In this document: positions 17,781-25,724 of the stretch, piece after piece
Numbering within the stretch: position 1 is the first letter of the stretch
Layout of the letters: every line of letters begins with the position of its first letter
Made by a program: the position numbers and the translations under genes
The notes under the pieces: model-generated
The model's input: the letters and a program-made list of their open reading frames with translations, nothing else
Told to the model about the DNA's origin: nothing
Database searches by the model: none
Source: DATHTC01 sp963746805
GTDB taxonomy: Bacteria; Actinomycetota; Thermoleophilia; Gaiellales; Gaiellaceae
NCBI GenBank assembly: GCA_963746805.1
Contig: CAVVCQ010000008.1
Location: 868,001 to 932,000 of the forward strand
Direction: 5' to 3'
Length of the DNA stretch: 64,000 nucleotides

Positions 17781-18779
17781 ATGGCCCGCAACCCGTTCGA
17801 CGACCTGCGCGACACGATCGGCCGCATCGGCGACCAGCTCCGCCAGCCCGGCGGCCCCGTGGACGCGATCGCGGGCGGCGCGTTCGCCGGCCGGCAGCAG
17901 CCGCTCAGGCCGCTCGTGGAGGTCCAGGCCGAGCTCGACGCCCTCGTCGGCCTCGACACCGTGAAGGAGCAGGTGCACGCGCTCGTGGCGTTCCTCCAGG
18001 TGCAGGCGAGGCGGAAGGAGCACGGGCTCGCGGAGGTCGCCACGTCGCAGCATCTCGTCTTCCTCGGCAACCCCGGCACCGGGAAGACGACCGTGGCACG
18101 TCTGCTCGCGGAGATGTACGGCGCGCTCGGCCTCCTCCGCAAAGGCCACCTCGTCGAGGTCGACCGGGCCGGGCTCGTCGGCCAGTACGTCGGCCTCACC
18201 GCGATCAAGACCGAGCGGGTCGTCCGCCGCGCGCTCGACGGCGTGCTCTTCGTCGACGAGGCCTACTCGCTCGCGCCGGAGGAGGGACGGCTCGACTTCG
18301 GGCCCGAGGCGATCGAGGTGCTGCTGAAGCGGATGGAGGACCACCGGCACCGCCTCGTGGTCATCGTCGCCGGCTACCCGCGTCTCATGCGCGCGTTCCT
18401 CGACTCGAACCCGGGCCTGCGCTCTCGCTTCGCGCGGGAGATCACCTTCCCCGACTACTCCACGGAGGAGCTCGTCGAGATCGCGAGGCGGCTCGCCTCC
18501 GAGCACGAGTACGAGCTCGGGCCCGGCGCCGAGGAGACGCTGCGCCGCATCCTCGGCGGCGCCGTCCGCGGCGAGCGCTTCGGCAACGCCCGCTTCGCGC
18601 GGACGCTGTTCGAGCAGGCGCTGAACCGCCAGGCGCTCCGGCTGGCGCGCGTGGAGGGCCAGGCGCTCGAGGAGCTCGACCGCGACGCCGTGACGACGCT
18701 GACGGCCGAGGACCTCCTCGAGGCGGCGCGGACGCTCGGGGAGGAGCCGCAGGCGCGGCGGCGACGCTGGCTCGGTTGA
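17781..18779 (+). CDS. CbxX/CfqX-type AAA+ ATPase (SpoVK/EccA-like)
   Basis: 332 residues. 'VQAELDALVGLDTVKEQVHALVAFLQVQARRKEHG' is the standard entry to this family; Walker A is 'GNPGTGKTT', the pore-loop region is 'DRAGLVGQYVG', Walker B is 'LFVDEAYSLA', and the sensor and Arg-finger region is 'NPGLRSRF'. Relatives include the Rubisco activase CbbX and the ATPase domain of EccA in type VII secretion. No Rubisco or ESX gene is nearby. The first ~50 residues are a poorly conserved helix. The start is ATG with GAAGGGGA about 10 nt upstream. Substrate unknown. Confidence 0.88.
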   Translation: MARNPFDDLRDTIGRIGDQLRQPGGPVDAIAGGAFAGRQQPLRPLVEVQAELDALVGLDTVKEQVHALVAFLQVQARRKEHGLAEVATSQHLVFLGNPGTGKTTVARLLAEMYGALGLLRKGHLVEVDRAGLVGQYVGLTAIKTERVVRRALDGVLFVDEAYSLAPEEGRLDFGPEAIEVLLKRMEDHRHRLVVIVAGYPRLMRAFLDSNPGLRSRFAREITFPDYSTEELVEIARRLASEHEYELGPGAEETLRRILGGAVRGERFGNARFARTLFEQALNRQALRLARVEGQALEELDRDAVTTLTAEDLLEAARTLGEEPQARRRRWLG

Positions 18780-18882
18780 AACCCGCCCCGGCGGAGTGCT
18801 TTCATCGTTACCGAGCGACGGGATGCGCCCCGTCTGCGGCCCAGGGCACATCGCCGCCGAAACGACGGCGAAGGAGTTCTGC

Positions 18883-20625
18883 ATGGGCCTGCTCTCGAAG
18901 ACTGCCGGGATCCTCGACCGCCGCTTCGGCTGGGACCGCCTGCCGCGGCCGGTCGGCGTCCTGACCCTCGTCGGCCTGCGCCAGACCCTGCGAAAGCGGA
19001 ACCTCCAGGACACCGGCGTCAGCGACGTGGTCGCGCCGACGGGCGTCGACACAAGTGCCCGCACGCTCGACGGGAGCCACAACGACCTGAGCCGCCCGAC
19101 GATGGGGATGATCGGCCAGCGCTTCGGCCGCAACGTGCCGGTCACGATCACGGAGCCCGAGCCGCTCCCGGACATCCTCGAGCCGAACCCGCGGCTCGTC
19201 AGCCGCGAGCTGCTGACCCGCGACGAGTTCATCCCCGCCACGATCGTGAACGTCCTCGCCGGCGCGTGGCTCCAGTTCGAGGTCCACGACTGGCTCAGCC
19301 ACGGCCAGAACCAGGCGGAGAACCCGTGGGAGGTCGAGCTCGCGGACGGCGACCCCTGGTACGAGCGCCCGATGCGGATCGCGCGCACGCGCCGCGATCC
19401 GAGCCACCGCGACGACGGGACGCCGCCGACGTTCGTCACCGCCGACTCGCACTGGTGGGACGGGTCGCAGATCTACGGCAGCGACGCGGCCTTCGCGCAG
19501 GCGATCCGCTCGGGCGAGGGCGGCAAGCTGCGCCTCGACCCCGACGGGCAGCTGCCGCGCGACCTCGACGACAAGGTCGACCTCGCGGGCGTCGCCGGCA
19601 ACTTCTGGCTCGGCCTCGCGCTCCTCCACACGCTGTTCACGCACGAGCACAACGCGATCTGCGACCGGCTCGCCGAGGCGCACCCCGGGCTCGGAGACGA
19701 CGAGCTGTACGCGAAGGCGCGCCTCGTCAACGCGGCGCTGATGGCGAAGATCCACACCGTCGAGTGGACGCCCGCGATCATCGCCCACCCGACGACGCGC
19801 TACGCGATGCGCGCCAACTGGTACGGGATCCTCGGCAAGCGCCTCGGCAAGCGCTCGAAGAACGAGGTGCTCGGAGGCATCCCGGGCTCGGCGACGAACC
19901 ACCACGACGTCCCGTACTCGCTGACCGAGGAGTTCGTCGCGGTCTACCGGATGCACCCGCTCCTGCCCGACGACTACACGTTCCGCGCGGTCGCGACCGA
20001 CGAGGTGCTCGAGGAGCGCACGTTCCCCGAGCTCGGGGCGCTCCACGTGCGCGAGCGACTCGACACGATCGGGATGCCGAACGCCCTCTACTCCTTCGGG
20101 ATCGCCCACCCGGGCGCGATCACGCTGCACAACTACCCACGCTTCCTCCAGCATCTGACGCGGCCGAACGGGGAGGAGGTCGACCTCGCCGCGACCGACG
20201 TCCTCCGCATCCGCGAGCGCGGGGTGCCGCGGTACAACGAGTTCCGGCGGCGGTTCCACCTGAAGCCGGCGGAGACCTTCGAGGAGCTGACGCCGAACGC
20301 GGAGTGGGCGGAGCAGCTGCGCCGGGTCTACGGCGACGTCGAGCGCGTCGACCTGATGGTCGGCCTCTACGCCGAGCAGCCGCCGAAGGGCTTCGGGTTC
20401 AGCGACACGGCGTTCCGCGTCTTCATCCTGATGGCGTCCAGGCGGCTCAAGAGCGACCGGTTCTTCACGCGCGACTACACCGCCGAGACGTACACGCAGG
20501 AAGGCCTCGACTGGATCGACGAGACGACGATGGTCGACGTGCTCGAGCGGCACTACCCCGAGGTGGCTCCGGCGCTCGAGGGCGTCGACAACGCGTTCGC
20601 GCCCTGGCGGCGGGTGCACGCATGA
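18883..20625 (+). CDS. Heme-dependent fatty acid alpha-dioxygenase (alpha-DOX/PIOX-like)
   Basis: 580 residues. It aligns by eye along its length with plant pathogen-inducible oxygenases: 'RELLTRDEFIPATIVN', distal heme His135 in 'QFEVHDWLSH', 'THEHNAICDRL', catalytic Tyr355 and proximal His358 in 'EFVAVYRMHPLLPD', and 'GVPRYNEFRRRFH'. Known members add O2 to the alpha carbon of fatty acids to give 2-hydroperoxides. All catalytic residues appear present. There is no signal peptide, so it is cytoplasmic or membrane associated. AAGGAG lies six nt before the ATG. The stop overlaps the MBL gene by 4 nt (ATGA). Bacterial members are rarely studied. Confidence 0.9.
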   Translation: MGLLSKTAGILDRRFGWDRLPRPVGVLTLVGLRQTLRKRNLQDTGVSDVVAPTGVDTSARTLDGSHNDLSRPTMGMIGQRFGRNVPVTITEPEPLPDILEPNPRLVSRELLTRDEFIPATIVNVLAGAWLQFEVHDWLSHGQNQAENPWEVELADGDPWYERPMRIARTRRDPSHRDDGTPPTFVTADSHWWDGSQIYGSDAAFAQAIRSGEGGKLRLDPDGQLPRDLDDKVDLAGVAGNFWLGLALLHTLFTHEHNAICDRLAEAHPGLGDDELYAKARLVNAALMAKIHTVEWTPAIIAHPTTRYAMRANWYGILGKRLGKRSKNEVLGGIPGSATNHHDVPYSLTEEFVAVYRMHPLLPDDYTFRAVATDEVLEERTFPELGALHVRERLDTIGMPNALYSFGIAHPGAITLHNYPRFLQHLTRPNGEEVDLAATDVLRIRERGVPRYNEFRRRFHLKPAETFEELTPNAEWAEQLRRVYGDVERVDLMVGLYAEQPPKGFGFSDTAFRVFILMASRRLKSDRFFTRDYTAETYTQEGLDWIDETTMVDVLERHYPEVAPALEGVDNAFAPWRRVHA

Positions 20626-21326
20626 GGGAGCTCGCGCCCGGCGTCCACAGCCTCGGCGGCTCCAAGGGCGGGCGCGTCCGCGCCTTCCTCGTCGAGAGCG
20701 CCGGCGAGCTGACCCTCGTCGACACGCTGTTCCCGGACGACGGCGGCGAGGTGCTCGCGGCGGTGCGCGCGCTGGGGCGCTCACCGCGCGACCTGAAGCG
20801 GATCGTGCTCACGCACGCGCACCGCTCCCACCTGGGCGGCGTCGCGACGCTCAAGCGCGAGACAGGGGCGGAGGTGCTCTCGCACGCGTGGGAGGCGGAC
20901 GTGATCGCGGGCGAGCGGAAGGCACAGTCCGCGACTCTGAAGCCGATGCGGCCCTTGCGGACCTATCCGTTCCAGCTCGGGATCTTCCTCAACCGGCCGC
21001 AGCACGAGCCGTGTCCCGTGGACGGCACGGTCGCCGACGGCGACGCCGTGGGGCCGCTGCAGGTGCTCCACGCGCCGGGCCACTCCCCCGGGCACCTCGC
21101 CTTCCACCTCGCCGAGCACGGGCTCCTGATCGCCGGCGACGCGATCGTGACGTGGCCGCGGCTCGAGGCGGGCTGGCGTGCCTTCACGCTCAACCCCGTC
21201 CAGCAGCGCGCGTCGCTCGCCCGCTTCGCCACGTTCGAGCCGCGCATCGTCGCGGTCGGCCACGGCGACGAGGTGGCGGAGGACGCTGCCGCCAGGGTGC
21301 ACGCGTTCGCGGAGGAGCGGCCATGA
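20622..21326 (+). CDS. Metallo-beta-lactamase-fold hydrolase with altered HxHxDH motif
   Basis: 234 residues. 'LAPGVHSLGG...RAFLVES' and 'LTLVDTLFPDDGGEVL' are the opening strands of an MBL fold. The zinc motif reads 'THAHRSHLGG' (His65, His67, Ser69, His70), so the Asp of HxHxDH is Ser; later ligands are present in 'APGHSPGHLAF', 'IAGDAIVTW' and 'GHGDEV'. The second zinc site may be weakened. ATG overlaps the dioxygenase stop by 4 nt and its own stop overlaps the next ATG by 4 nt. Coupling to an oxylipin-forming enzyme suggests it processes a thioester or hydroperoxide product, but this is inference. Confidence 0.82.
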   Translation: MRELAPGVHSLGGSKGGRVRAFLVESAGELTLVDTLFPDDGGEVLAAVRALGRSPRDLKRIVLTHAHRSHLGGVATLKRETGAEVLSHAWEADVIAGERKAQSATLKPMRPLRTYPFQLGIFLNRPQHEPCPVDGTVADGDAVGPLQVLHAPGHSPGHLAFHLAEHGLLIAGDAIVTWPRLEAGWRAFTLNPVQQRASLARFATFEPRIVAVGHGDEVAEDAAARVHAFAEERP

Positions 21327-21748
21327 TGGACGTCCGCGACCTCGAGCTCCGCAACGCGACGTACGCCCGGTTCGTCGAGCTCGGCCGGGCGCCCGATCCT
21401 GAGGAGGTCGGCCCGGCCACCGACGTCGTCGCGGGCTGGCGACGTCTGCACAAGGCCCGCGCCCTCGTCCTCGACGGCGACGCGATCCGGATGGCCAACC
21501 CGTTCTCGGCGGTGCCGACGCCGTACCTCGTCGAAGCCGCCGGCCGCACCTGGTACGCAAACTGCGCCTGGGACGCGTTCGGGATCTGCGCAGCGCTCGA
21601 CGCCGACGGCCGGGTCGAGACGGCCTGCGCGGACTGCGGCGAGCGCCTCGTGATCCAGGTACGCGACCGGGAGCCGGACGACACGTCGCTCCTGTTCCAC
21701 TGCCTCGTCCCCGCCTCGCACTGGTGGGACGACATCGTCTACACCTGA
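21323..21748 (+). CDS. MerB-like (organomercurial lyase family) protein
   Basis: 141 residues. The region 'NPFSAVPTPYLVEAAGRTWYANCAWDAFGI' matches the MerB catalytic segment with Cys81 and Asp84. The second catalytic Cys is Cys127 in 'FHCLVPASHWWDD', equivalent to MerB Cys159. An additional CxxC ('CADC') lies between. There is no MerA, MerR or transporter nearby, so mercury resistance is not implied; many actinobacterial members of this family lack such context. ATG overlaps the MBL stop by 4 nt. Confidence 0.75.
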   Translation: MMDVRDLELRNATYARFVELGRAPDPEEVGPATDVVAGWRRLHKARALVLDGDAIRMANPFSAVPTPYLVEAAGRTWYANCAWDAFGICAALDADGRVETACADCGERLVIQVRDREPDDTSLLFHCLVPASHWWDDIVYT

Positions 21749-21754
21749 CGCGGG

Positions 21755-21970
21755 ATGAATCTCTTCCGGTCGGAAGAGCACATCGCGCGATGGCTGGACG
21801 GTCGCGACCCGGGCGAGACGATCACCGTGTCCACGCTCAGCGCGCTCGCGCACGGCTGGTGGAAGGACCGCCTCGACCCCGACTGGCGGCCGCACAGCGC
21901 CTCGCAGAACCAGGCGATTCTCGAGCAGGTCGGCCTCACCGGGCCGTTCTGGTCGCTGGCCGGCGGCTAG
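21755..21970 (+). CDS. Small conserved-looking protein following the MerB-like gene
   Basis: 71 residues, six nt after the previous stop. 'NLFRSEEHIARWL', 'TLSALAHGWWKDRLDPDW' and 'LTGPFWSLAG' look like a compact helical domain; the second half resembles an extension found attached to some MerB-like proteins, so it may be the separated C-terminal partner. I do not recognise a named family. It is the last gene of the dioxygenase operon and its stop overlaps the convergent hydrolase gene by 4 nt. Confidence 0.6.
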   Translation: MNLFRSEEHIARWLDGRDPGETITVSTLSALAHGWWKDRLDPDWRPHSASQNQAILEQVGLTGPFWSLAGG

Positions 21971-22536
21971 GACAGCGGCGCCGCGCCGGTCAGCGCCCAC
22001 GCGCGCACCGCGGGCCACGGGCCGTACCCCGCGTCGATGTTGACGTGCGCTGCGCCCTCGATCACGTCCGTCTCGATCCCGAGCGGGCGGCCGTAGATCG
22101 AGTCGCCGCACTCCGGGCAGTACGGGTCGTCGAGCGAACAGACGAGCCGCGTCGCGCCCGCCGCGGCGGCGACCTCCTCCGCGGTCACCGCCAGCGGGAA
22201 GAACCCGACGACGCCCGGCAGCTTCGCGCGCGGCGACGGCGGCGCCACGAGGAGCACGCGGTCCGCGCGGTGCTCCGGCTCCGGATCGCGCGCGTGCTGG
22301 AGCCAGAGGATGCAGCCGAGCGAGTGGCAGAGGACGACGCGCTCGCCGGGCATCGCGGCGAGGAGCGGCCGCAGCGCGCCGAGCCACTCGTCCAGTCGCG
22401 GCGTGTCCGGTTGCGGCAGGAGCGGGTACTGCACCTCCTCGCCCGCTGCCTCGAGCTCGCCGTCGAGCCACGTCTGCCAGTGCCGCGGCCCGGACGCCTG
22501 CCAGCCGTGCAGGATGAGGAACGAGCGCGCGGCTAT
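21967..22536 (-). CDS. RBBP9/YdeN-type alpha/beta hydrolase (start uncertain)
   Basis: About 189 residues. 'FLILHGWQASGPRHWQTWL' and the nucleophile elbow 'LCHSLGC' (Ser) are diagnostic of the RBBP9 serine hydrolase family; the acid and base lie in 'LDDPYCP' and 'GAAHVN'. No ATG, GTG or TTG precedes 'ARSFLILHGW' in frame without a long overlap. The only candidate at the expected site is an ATA at 22536, which overlaps the upstream VOC stop. Either the start is non-canonical or a base is wrong. Confidence 0.78.
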   Translation of the reverse strand: MAARSFLILHGWQASGPRHWQTWLDGELEAAGEEVQYPLLPQPDTPRLDEWLGALRPLLAAMPGERVVLCHSLGCILWLQHARDPEPEHRADRVLLVAPPSPRAKLPGVVGFFPLAVTAEEVAAAAGATRLVCSLDDPYCPECGDSIYGRPLGIETDVIEGAAHVNIDAGYGPWPAVRAWALTGAAPLS

Positions 22537-22922
22537 GCCGCGACCAGCTCGGTCTGCGCGACCGCGACGACGTTGCCGTCCGGGTCGGCGAACCAGGCGG
22601 CGCGCTCGCCCCACGAGCGGTCGACGAGCGGGCTCAGCGGCCGCGCGCCGGCGGCCTCGAGTCGAGCCGCCGCCTCGACCACGTCGTCGACACGGACGTA
22701 GAGGTAGGCGGGGGCGACGGCGTCGGGCGGCACGCGCACGGGCTCGGCGCCGACCTCTTCGGCGTAGCCGCTCCGCTCGTACAGCCCGAGGGAGGAGCCC
22801 TCTCCGACGACGAGCTCGACGTAGTTCGAGTAGTCGATCCGCTGGTTCCGCGGCCAGCCGAACGCCTGCTCGTAGAACGCGGCCGACTGCCGCACGTCCG
22901 AGACCGCGAAGATGACCTGCAC
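22533..22922 (-). CDS. VOC-superfamily (glyoxalase-like) protein
   Basis: 129 residues from GTG at 22922. 'VIFAVSDVRQSAAFYEQAFGWPRN' and 'YLYVRVDDVVEAAARLEAAGAR' plus 'WFADPDGNVVAVAQ' define two VOC halves. Metal-ligand positions are not obvious in the first half. A TACGCT hexamer sits seven nt before the start. The downstream hydrolase follows with overlapping ends. Confidence 0.8.
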   Translation of the reverse strand: MQVIFAVSDVRQSAAFYEQAFGWPRNQRIDYSNYVELVVGEGSSLGLYERSGYAEEVGAEPVRVPPDAVAPAYLYVRVDDVVEAAARLEAAGARPLSPLVDRSWGERAAWFADPDGNVVAVAQTELVAA

Positions 22923-22929
22923 GATGGCG

Positions 22930-22935
22930 AGCGTA
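22930..22935 (-). promoter_or_regulatory. -10-like hexamer TACGCT, seven nt before GTG 22922
   Basis: No Shine-Dalgarno site. Fits the leaderless spacing seen elsewhere. Confidence 0.4.
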
Positions 22936-23090
22936 TCTCGTGACGAAGTGCACGTGAAGGGGTGGCAGGCACCCGAGTTCCGCGCCCGCACGCGGACCTC
23001 TGGATCCGCGCACGACCGCGCTCGCTGATCGTTCCGACAGCGATCCGTAATGGGCGGAATCTCACGCCCGAAGCGGCCGTTGCGTTGTAC

Positions 23091-24029
23091 GTGGCAGCCG
23101 TGCCGGCCCGCTGGACGTATCTCGCCGCGCTCTGGACCGTGTACCTCGTCTGGGGCTCGACCTACCTCGCGATCAAGGTCTCCGTCCGCACGATGCCGGC
23201 CTTCCTCTCCGCCGGCTCGCGCTTCCTGCTCGCGGGCGCGCTTCTCGGCGCGATCCTCGTGGCGACCGGCCGCAGCCTCCGAGTCACGCGCCGCGAGCTC
23301 GCCTCCTCCGCGCTGCTCGGCCTCGCGCTGCTGACCCTCGGCGTCGGCGTCGTCACGCTCGCCGAGACGCGGATCGACTCGAGCATCGCCGCGATGATCG
23401 CCGGGTCGGTCCCGCTCCAGGTGATCGTCCTGCGAACGCTCGCGCGCGAGCGTGTCGCGCTCGCGACCCGGCTCTCGGTGTTCGCGGGCCTCGCCGGGCT
23501 CGCGCTCATCGTCGTCCCAGGCGGCGAGGGCGCCTCGAGCGCGGTGGGACTCGCGCTGATGCTCGGCGCCAGCGTCTCGTGGTCGCTCGGCTCGTTCTTC
23601 GGGCACCGCCTCCCGCTCGCGCAGGACGGCTTCGTGGCGACGACGTGGGAGATGCTCTGCGCCGGCGCGTTCCTGCTCGTTCTGGGGGCGGCGACCGGCG
23701 AGCTCGGCGACGTCGACCCGGGCGCCTTCAGCTTCGAATCCGTCGCTGCCTGGCTCTATCTCGCGATCGTCGGCTCGCTCGTGGGCTTCACGGCGTATGC
23801 CTGGCTGCTTCGCAACGCGCCGATCTCGAAGGTCGTCACGCACCAGTACGTGAACCCGGTCGTCGCGATCGTGCTCGGCGCGCTCCTGCTCGACGAACGG
23901 CTGACGGTGTCGGTCGCCGCGGGCGCAGCACTGATCGTCGGCTCGGTCTTCGTCGTCGTGCGACAGGAGGGCAAGCCGGAGCCCGCGCCGGTGCCGGACG
24001 CCGAGTCGGCCGATCTGCGCGCGGCCTAG
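23091..24029 (+). CDS. EamA/DMT-family transporter
   Basis: 312 residues from GTG 23091 (a GTG at 23100 is also possible). There are ten hydrophobic helices in two EamA halves. The first opens with 'ALWTVYLVWGSTYLAIKVSVRTMPAFLSAGSRFLLAG', the standard DMT motif, and the second ends with 'VTHQYVNPVVAIVLGALLLDERLT'. It is an inner-membrane exporter or exchanger of metabolites or amino acids; specificity cannot be read. The upstream frame is open for 43 more codons, but they do not look like a DMT N terminus. Confidence 0.85.
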   Translation: MAAVPARWTYLAALWTVYLVWGSTYLAIKVSVRTMPAFLSAGSRFLLAGALLGAILVATGRSLRVTRRELASSALLGLALLTLGVGVVTLAETRIDSSIAAMIAGSVPLQVIVLRTLARERVALATRLSVFAGLAGLALIVVPGGEGASSAVGLALMLGASVSWSLGSFFGHRLPLAQDGFVATTWEMLCAGAFLLVLGAATGELGDVDPGAFSFESVAAWLYLAIVGSLVGFTAYAWLLRNAPISKVVTHQYVNPVVAIVLGALLLDERLTVSVAAGAALIVGSVFVVVRQEGKPEPAPVPDAESADLRAA

Positions 24030-25705
24030 TCGATCAGGTCGCCGGCGACGCGCGCGACCTCGTCGAGCGACGTCGTCCCCAGGAGGCAGAGGCGGTTGCC
24101 GTCCTCGCGCAGCGTCCGCATGCCCTGGGCCACGGCCGCGGCGAGGATCTCCTCCGTCGAGGCGTCGACGAGCCCGCGCAGCTCCCCGCGCAGCGGCATC
24201 ACCTCGTAGATCCCGGCGCGACCGCGGAAGCCCGTGTCGACGCAGCGGTAGCAGCCCTTCGCCCGGTAGATCGTCACCGGCCCGTCCACGCCGAGCGCCG
24301 CCTGCTCCTCGGGCGAGGCCGTGTACGCCTCGCGGCAGTCGACGCAGAGCCGCCGCACGAGCCGCTGCGCGACGACGCAGTTCACCGAGGCCGCGATGAG
24401 GCTCGTCGGCACGCCCATGTCCTTCAGGCGCGCGACCGCGCTCGCCGCGTTGTTCGTGTGGAGCGACGTGAGCACGAGGTGCCCGGTCATGCCCGCCTGC
24501 ACCGCGATGCGCGCCGTCTCCTCGTCGCGGACCTCGCCGACGAGCAGGCAGTCGGGGTCGGACCGCAGGATCGTCCGCAGCCCGCGCGCGAACGTCAACC
24601 CGTGCCGCGGGTTGACCTCGAGCTGCGAGATCCCGTCCACCTCGTTCTCGACGGGGTCCTCGATCGTGAGCAGAACACGGCCCGGCTCGTTGAGCATCGA
24701 GAGCCCGGCGTAGAGCGTCGTCGTCTTGCCGCTCCCGGTCGGCCCGCAGACGACCACGGTGCCGTACGGCTGCCGGATCGCGCGCTCGAACTCCTCCTGC
24801 ACGTCCTCGCTCATGCCGAGGTCGGCGAGCGACTTGCCGGCGGTGGAGCGCTGGAGGACACGAAGAACGACGCGCTCGCCGTGCGTCGTCGGGAGCACGG
24901 CGATGCGCAGGTCGACGGGCTCCCCGTTCAGGCGGACGAGGACGCGACCGTCCTGCGGGAGCCGCCGCTCGGCGATGTCGAGCTGCCCCATGATCTTGAG
25001 CCGGCTGATGACGCCGACCTGCATCTGCTTCGGGATCGACTGAATCTCGTGCGCCATGCCGTCGATCCGCGCGAGCACGGCGACGCGGTCCTCCTGCGGG
25101 ACGAAGTGGATGTCCGAGGCGCCGTCCTGGATCGCCTGGCCGATCGCGGCGTTCACGAGCCGGACCGCGGGAATCTCGTTGCCCGACTCCAGGACCTCCT
25201 CGCGCCGGTCGTCCTCCGCCTCCTCCGGGGCCTCCTCGAAGTCCTCGTCGAGGACGGCGGTGCCGCGGAACGCCGTCCGCGCGACGCGCTCGAAGTCGTC
25301 GGGCGAGACGAGCGCGAAGGTCAGCCTGGCGTCGATGACGAGCTTGAGGTCGTCGAAGACCTTCAGGTTGGTCGGATCGGTGACCCCTACGAGGAGGGAG
25401 TCGTCGTCGAGACGCCGGATCGGGATCGCGCGGTAGCGCGCGACGAGGTGCTCCGGGAGCAGCGTGCAGACCGCGGGGTCCGCAGGCGTCTCCGCGAGGT
25501 CGCAGTACGGCAGCCCGGCCTGCCGGGCGAGCATGGAGTAGAGGTCGTCCCGGTCGATCCACCCCTTCTCGAGGACGATCTCGCCGAGCCGCTTGCCGGT
25601 CCGCTCCTGCTCCTCGAACGCGAGCGCGAGCTGGTCGGGGTCGATCAGGCGCTCGTCCAGGAGCAGCGAGCCGAGACGACGCCACGTGAGGGCGCTGGTC
25701 TGCAT
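24026..25705 (-). CDS. Type IV pilus/type II secretion assembly ATPase (PilB/GspE)
   Basis: 559 residues. The N-terminal GspE_N helical domain ('RLGSLLLDERLIDPDQLALAFEEQERTGKRLGEIVLEKGWI') is followed by the ATPase: Walker A 'GPTGSGKTTT' (Lys327), Asp box 'LLTIEDPVENEVDGISQ', Walker B 'LLVGEVRDEETA', and the Zn tetracysteine made of 'CVDC' and 'CYRC'. It powers pilin polymerisation at the inner membrane. No pilC/gspF, pilin or prepilin peptidase gene is in the window. It follows the GspE_N-like gene by 19 nt. No clear Shine-Dalgarno site precedes the ATG. Confidence 0.9.
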   Translation of the reverse strand: MQTSALTWRRLGSLLLDERLIDPDQLALAFEEQERTGKRLGEIVLEKGWIDRDDLYSMLARQAGLPYCDLAETPADPAVCTLLPEHLVARYRAIPIRRLDDDSLLVGVTDPTNLKVFDDLKLVIDARLTFALVSPDDFERVARTAFRGTAVLDEDFEEAPEEAEDDRREEVLESGNEIPAVRLVNAAIGQAIQDGASDIHFVPQEDRVAVLARIDGMAHEIQSIPKQMQVGVISRLKIMGQLDIAERRLPQDGRVLVRLNGEPVDLRIAVLPTTHGERVVLRVLQRSTAGKSLADLGMSEDVQEEFERAIRQPYGTVVVCGPTGSGKTTTLYAGLSMLNEPGRVLLTIEDPVENEVDGISQLEVNPRHGLTFARGLRTILRSDPDCLLVGEVRDEETARIAVQAGMTGHLVLTSLHTNNAASAVARLKDMGVPTSLIAASVNCVVAQRLVRRLCVDCREAYTASPEEQAALGVDGPVTIYRAKGCYRCVDTGFRGRAGIYEVMPLRGELRGLVDASTEEILAAAVAQGMRTLREDGNRLCLLGTTSLDEVARVAGDLID

Positions 25706-25724
25706 CGGATTGAGGTCGCCGCTG

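Noticed and set aside
21323..21748. Mercury resistance locus.
   Set aside because: Only a MerB-like gene is present; no merA, merR, merT or merP. The MerB fold occurs in non-mercury contexts.
22533..25685. A 1050-codon minus-strand frame that would fuse a GspE-like region to the VOC protein.
   Set aside because: Only the last ~129 codons match a family (VOC). The rest is antisense to the EamA transporter and out of frame with the real ATPase.
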